A DNA stretch of 6,248 nt, taken from Anaerolineae bacterium. Its GTDB lineage: Bacteria; Chloroflexota; Anaerolineae; Anaerolineales; Villigracilaceae. Below the pieces are notes generated by a model. The model made no database searches. It worked only from the letters and a program-made list of their open reading frames with translations, and was not told the DNA's origin. Position 1 is the first letter of the stretch, and each line of letters opens with the position of its first letter. The stretch is taken from contig DQGV01000241.1 of assembly GCA_003524705.1 (NCBI GenBank), positions 1 to 6,248 of the forward strand, read 5' to 3'. Positions 5,016 to 6,248 of this stretch are shown here, piece after piece. Made by a program: the position numbers and the translations under genes.

Positions 5016-5756
5016 ATGGTACGTTACCAAATCATCCTTGCTTATGATGGCTCCAATTTTGTTGGTAGCCAAAAGCAAGCAAACTCTCGAACGGTGCAAG
5101 GCGAGCTAGAAAAAGCTTTGCAACAAATCGGTTGGACTGGCACAAGCGTTTTGATGGCTGGCAGAACCGATACAGGAGTTCATGCGAGTGGACAAGTTGC
5201 CGCATTTGACTTTGACGAGTGGAAATATTCCACAGAAAAGTTACTGCAAGCAATGAACGCGAAATTACCGCATGACCTAGTTGTAAAAAAAATGCGAGTG
5301 ACAAATTCAGAGTTTCACCCGCGTTTTGATGCAACATCACGAACTTATCGTTATAGATTGTTTTGTGAAAAAGTTCGTGACCCTTTGAGAGAAAAATTTG
5401 AGTGGCATGTTAGAACATCTTTTGATGGAGATGCCCTCAAAGAAAGTGCAAGTCTGTTTCTCGGTACACATGATTTTTCTTCTTTTGGTTCAAAGACGAC
5501 TGAAAACGGAACGACCGTAAGAACAGTGACGAAGTCTGAATGGAAGAAAAAGCCGAAAAACGAGTGGCAGTTTGAAGTGTCGGCAGATGCGTTTTTATAT
5601 CGAATGGTAAGAAGAATGGTGTTTGTTCAAGTGTCGCTGGCGCAAGGAAAATGTTTGCTGAAAGATGTCGAACAGGCTTTATTAAAAAAACAAGTGAAAC
5701 TTCCATCAGGGCTTGCACCTGCACATGGGTTAACGCTGATAGAAGTAAAGTATTGA
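5016..5756 (+). CDS. truA: tRNA pseudouridine(38-40) synthase TruA
   Basis: TruA converts uridines 38-40 in the anticodon arm of many tRNAs to pseudouridine. The protein has 246 residues, a typical length. AGRTDTGVHASGQ (48-60) contains the catalytic Asp52. FHPRFDA (100-106) and RTYRYR (109-114) match the active-site region, with Tyr111 in the conserved stacking position. FLYRMVRRMV and the C-terminal LAPAHGL complete the fold. The N-terminal motif reads FVGSQKQ, with serine where E. coli has an aromatic residue; I suspect a lineage feature rather than damage. The gene uses many AAA and AAG codons and lacks a clear Shine-Dalgarno, suggesting modest expression. The ATG at 5016 fits the family start (MVRYQIILAYDGS). 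It lies between rplQ and rplM, a common bacterial arrangement. Identification is secure. Confidence 0.96.
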   Translation: MVRYQIILAYDGSNFVGSQKQANSRTVQGELEKALQQIGWTGTSVLMAGRTDTGVHASGQVAAFDFDEWKYSTEKLLQAMNAKLPHDLVVKKMRVTNSEFHPRFDATSRTYRYRLFCEKVRDPLREKFEWHVRTSFDGDALKESASLFLGTHDFSSFGSKTTENGTTVRTVTKSEWKKKPKNEWQFEVSADAFLYRMVRRMVFVQVSLAQGKCLLKDVEQALLKKQVKLPSGLAPAHGLTLIEVKY

Positions 5757-5771
5757 AAGAATTTAGAAAAC

Positions 5772-5777
5772 GGAGAG
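5772..5777 (+). promoter_or_regulatory. Ribosome binding site that favours the GTG start of rplM
   Basis: GGAGAG ends immediately before ATG 5778, so its GGAG core is only 2 bases from that codon, too close for normal initiation. The in-frame GTG at 5784 lies 8 bases from the core, an ideal distance. This shifts the likely L13 start two codons downstream. Confidence 0.7.
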
Positions 5778-5783
5778 ATGAAC

Positions 5784-6224
5784 GTGCAACAAAAGACTTA
5801 TTATCCGAAAGCCGCTGAAATAACGCGCGACTGGGTTGTGATTGATGCCGAAGGGCAAAACCTTGGGCGTCTTGCCACACGAGTGGCACACCTATTACTT
5901 GGCAAACACAAACCAACTTTTACCCCTGGTGTTGAAATGGGTGATTTTGTTGTGATTGTGAACACTGAAAAAGTGAGTGTGACTGGTACAAAAACAGAAT
6001 CACGCCTCACTTCAAAAATGTATCATCACCACTCTGGCTACCCTGGTGGTTTGAAAAGCATTTCATTGCGCGACCAACTCGCTACACATCCAGACCGTGC
6101 ATTGCGCGATGCTGTGTGGGGCATGTTGCCACACAACAAAATGGGACGTGCTGTGTTGAAGCGTTTGAAAATTTACGCGGGACCAAATCACCCGCATGGC
6201 ACTCAAATTAAGAAAGCAGAATAA
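5784..6224 (+). CDS. rplM: Ribosomal protein L13 (uL13)
   Basis: L13 is one of the first proteins to bind 23S rRNA during large-subunit assembly. From GTG 5784 the protein has 146 residues and begins [13 protein letters not shown], like typical L13 starts of the MQKTY type. The alternative ATG at 5778 would add two residues but sits too close to the Shine-Dalgarno. Conserved blocks are [12 protein letters not shown] (21-32), GKHKPTFTP (40-48), GDFVVIVN (53-60), [11 protein letters not shown] (79-89), [10 protein letters not shown] (113-122) and [11 protein letters not shown] (129-139). Trp112 stands before GMLP, where a basic residue is common. It follows truA after 27 bases and precedes rpsI after 13, and L13-S9 pairing is nearly universal in bacteria. 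Identification is certain; the start is likely but not proven. Confidence 0.96.
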   Translation: MQQKTYYPKAAEITRDWVVIDAEGQNLGRLATRVAHLLLGKHKPTFTPGVEMGDFVVIVNTEKVSVTGTKTESRLTSKMYHHHSGYPGGLKSISLRDQLATHPDRALRDAVWGMLPHNKMGRAVLKRLKIYAGPNHPHGTQIKKAE

Positions 6225-6237
6225 GAGGTAAGTGAAT

Positions 6238-6248
6238 ATGGCTCAATA
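6238..6248 (+). CDS. rpsI: Start of ribosomal protein S9 (uS9), cut by the window edge
   Basis: Only ATG, two full codons and two more bases are present (M-A-Q, then TA-, probably tyrosine). A GAGGT Shine-Dalgarno at 6225-6229 lies 8 bases upstream and overlaps the end of the rplM stop codon by none of its bases, starting right after it. The name rests on the strong conservation of rplM-rpsI order and on the MAQ-type start; the coding sequence itself is too short to prove it. Confidence 0.75.

Noticed and set aside
5713..5742. Possible promoter (TTGCAC ... TGATAG) at the end of truA before rplM
   Set aside because: The -35 matches only 3 of 6 positions and the -10 is poor.
5437..5916. Minus-strand open frame of 159 codons opposite the truA-rplM junction
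   Set aside because: It is antisense to two conserved genes. Its length is explained by their codon composition, and no family features are visible.
1..6248. Search for a mobile element, CRISPR array, defence gene or other unexpected system
   Set aside because: All genes belong to the standard spc/alpha ribosomal cluster. I saw no transposase, no spaced direct repeats and no foreign gene.

Overview
This window is a bacterial housekeeping locus: the end of the spc operon followed by the whole alpha operon and the start of the L13/S9 pair. All genes are on the plus strand. The order is secY (3' end only), adk, map, rpmJ, rpsM, rpsK, rpsD, rpoA, rplQ, truA, rplM and the first codons of rpsI. 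Every complete gene is intact, and I see no mobile element, CRISPR array, tRNA, rRNA or foreign cargo. No stretch over 300 bases lacks a gene; the largest gap is 104 bases.

The source is a bacterium with moderate GC. My best guess is Chloroflexota, probably an Anaerolineae relative. The guess rests on the order rpsK-rpsD-rpoA-rplQ-truA-rplM-rpsI, which argues against Bacillus-type Firmicutes where rpsD lies elsewhere. It also rests on the four-cysteine S4, the zinc-binding L36 and the style of the L13, TruA and Adk sequences. This is inference from memory, not from a database search.

Region 1 (1-1830) encodes the end of the SecY translocon channel, adenylate kinase and type I methionine aminopeptidase. 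Adk is translated from a Shine-Dalgarno site that overlaps the secY stop codon. A small stem-loop sits between adk and map.

Region 2 (1831-1934) is the gap where infA (IF1) usually lies in this operon. No infA is present. The gap instead carries a promoter-like sequence with a perfect TATAAT, followed at once by a stem-loop and a strong ribosome binding site for rpmJ. The alpha operon may therefore have its own promoter here.

Region 3 (1935-4974) encodes ribosomal proteins L36, S13, S11 and S4, the RNA polymerase alpha subunit and L17, mostly with short gaps. The exception is the 76-base rpsD-rpoA gap, which holds a long stem-loop capped by a GAAA tetraloop.

Region 4 (4975-6248) holds tRNA pseudouridine synthase TruA, preceded by a stem-loop that ends three bases before its start codon, then L13 and the first codons of S9.

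Together these genes supply translation, transcription and protein export machinery. I find no new multi-gene system. The points worth a second look are the missing infA with its replacement promoter and leader, a stem-loop in every gap longer than 40 bases, a histidine in SecY where a near-invariant arginine is expected, an incomplete zinc site in the Adk lid, and a glycine-rich insertion in S4.
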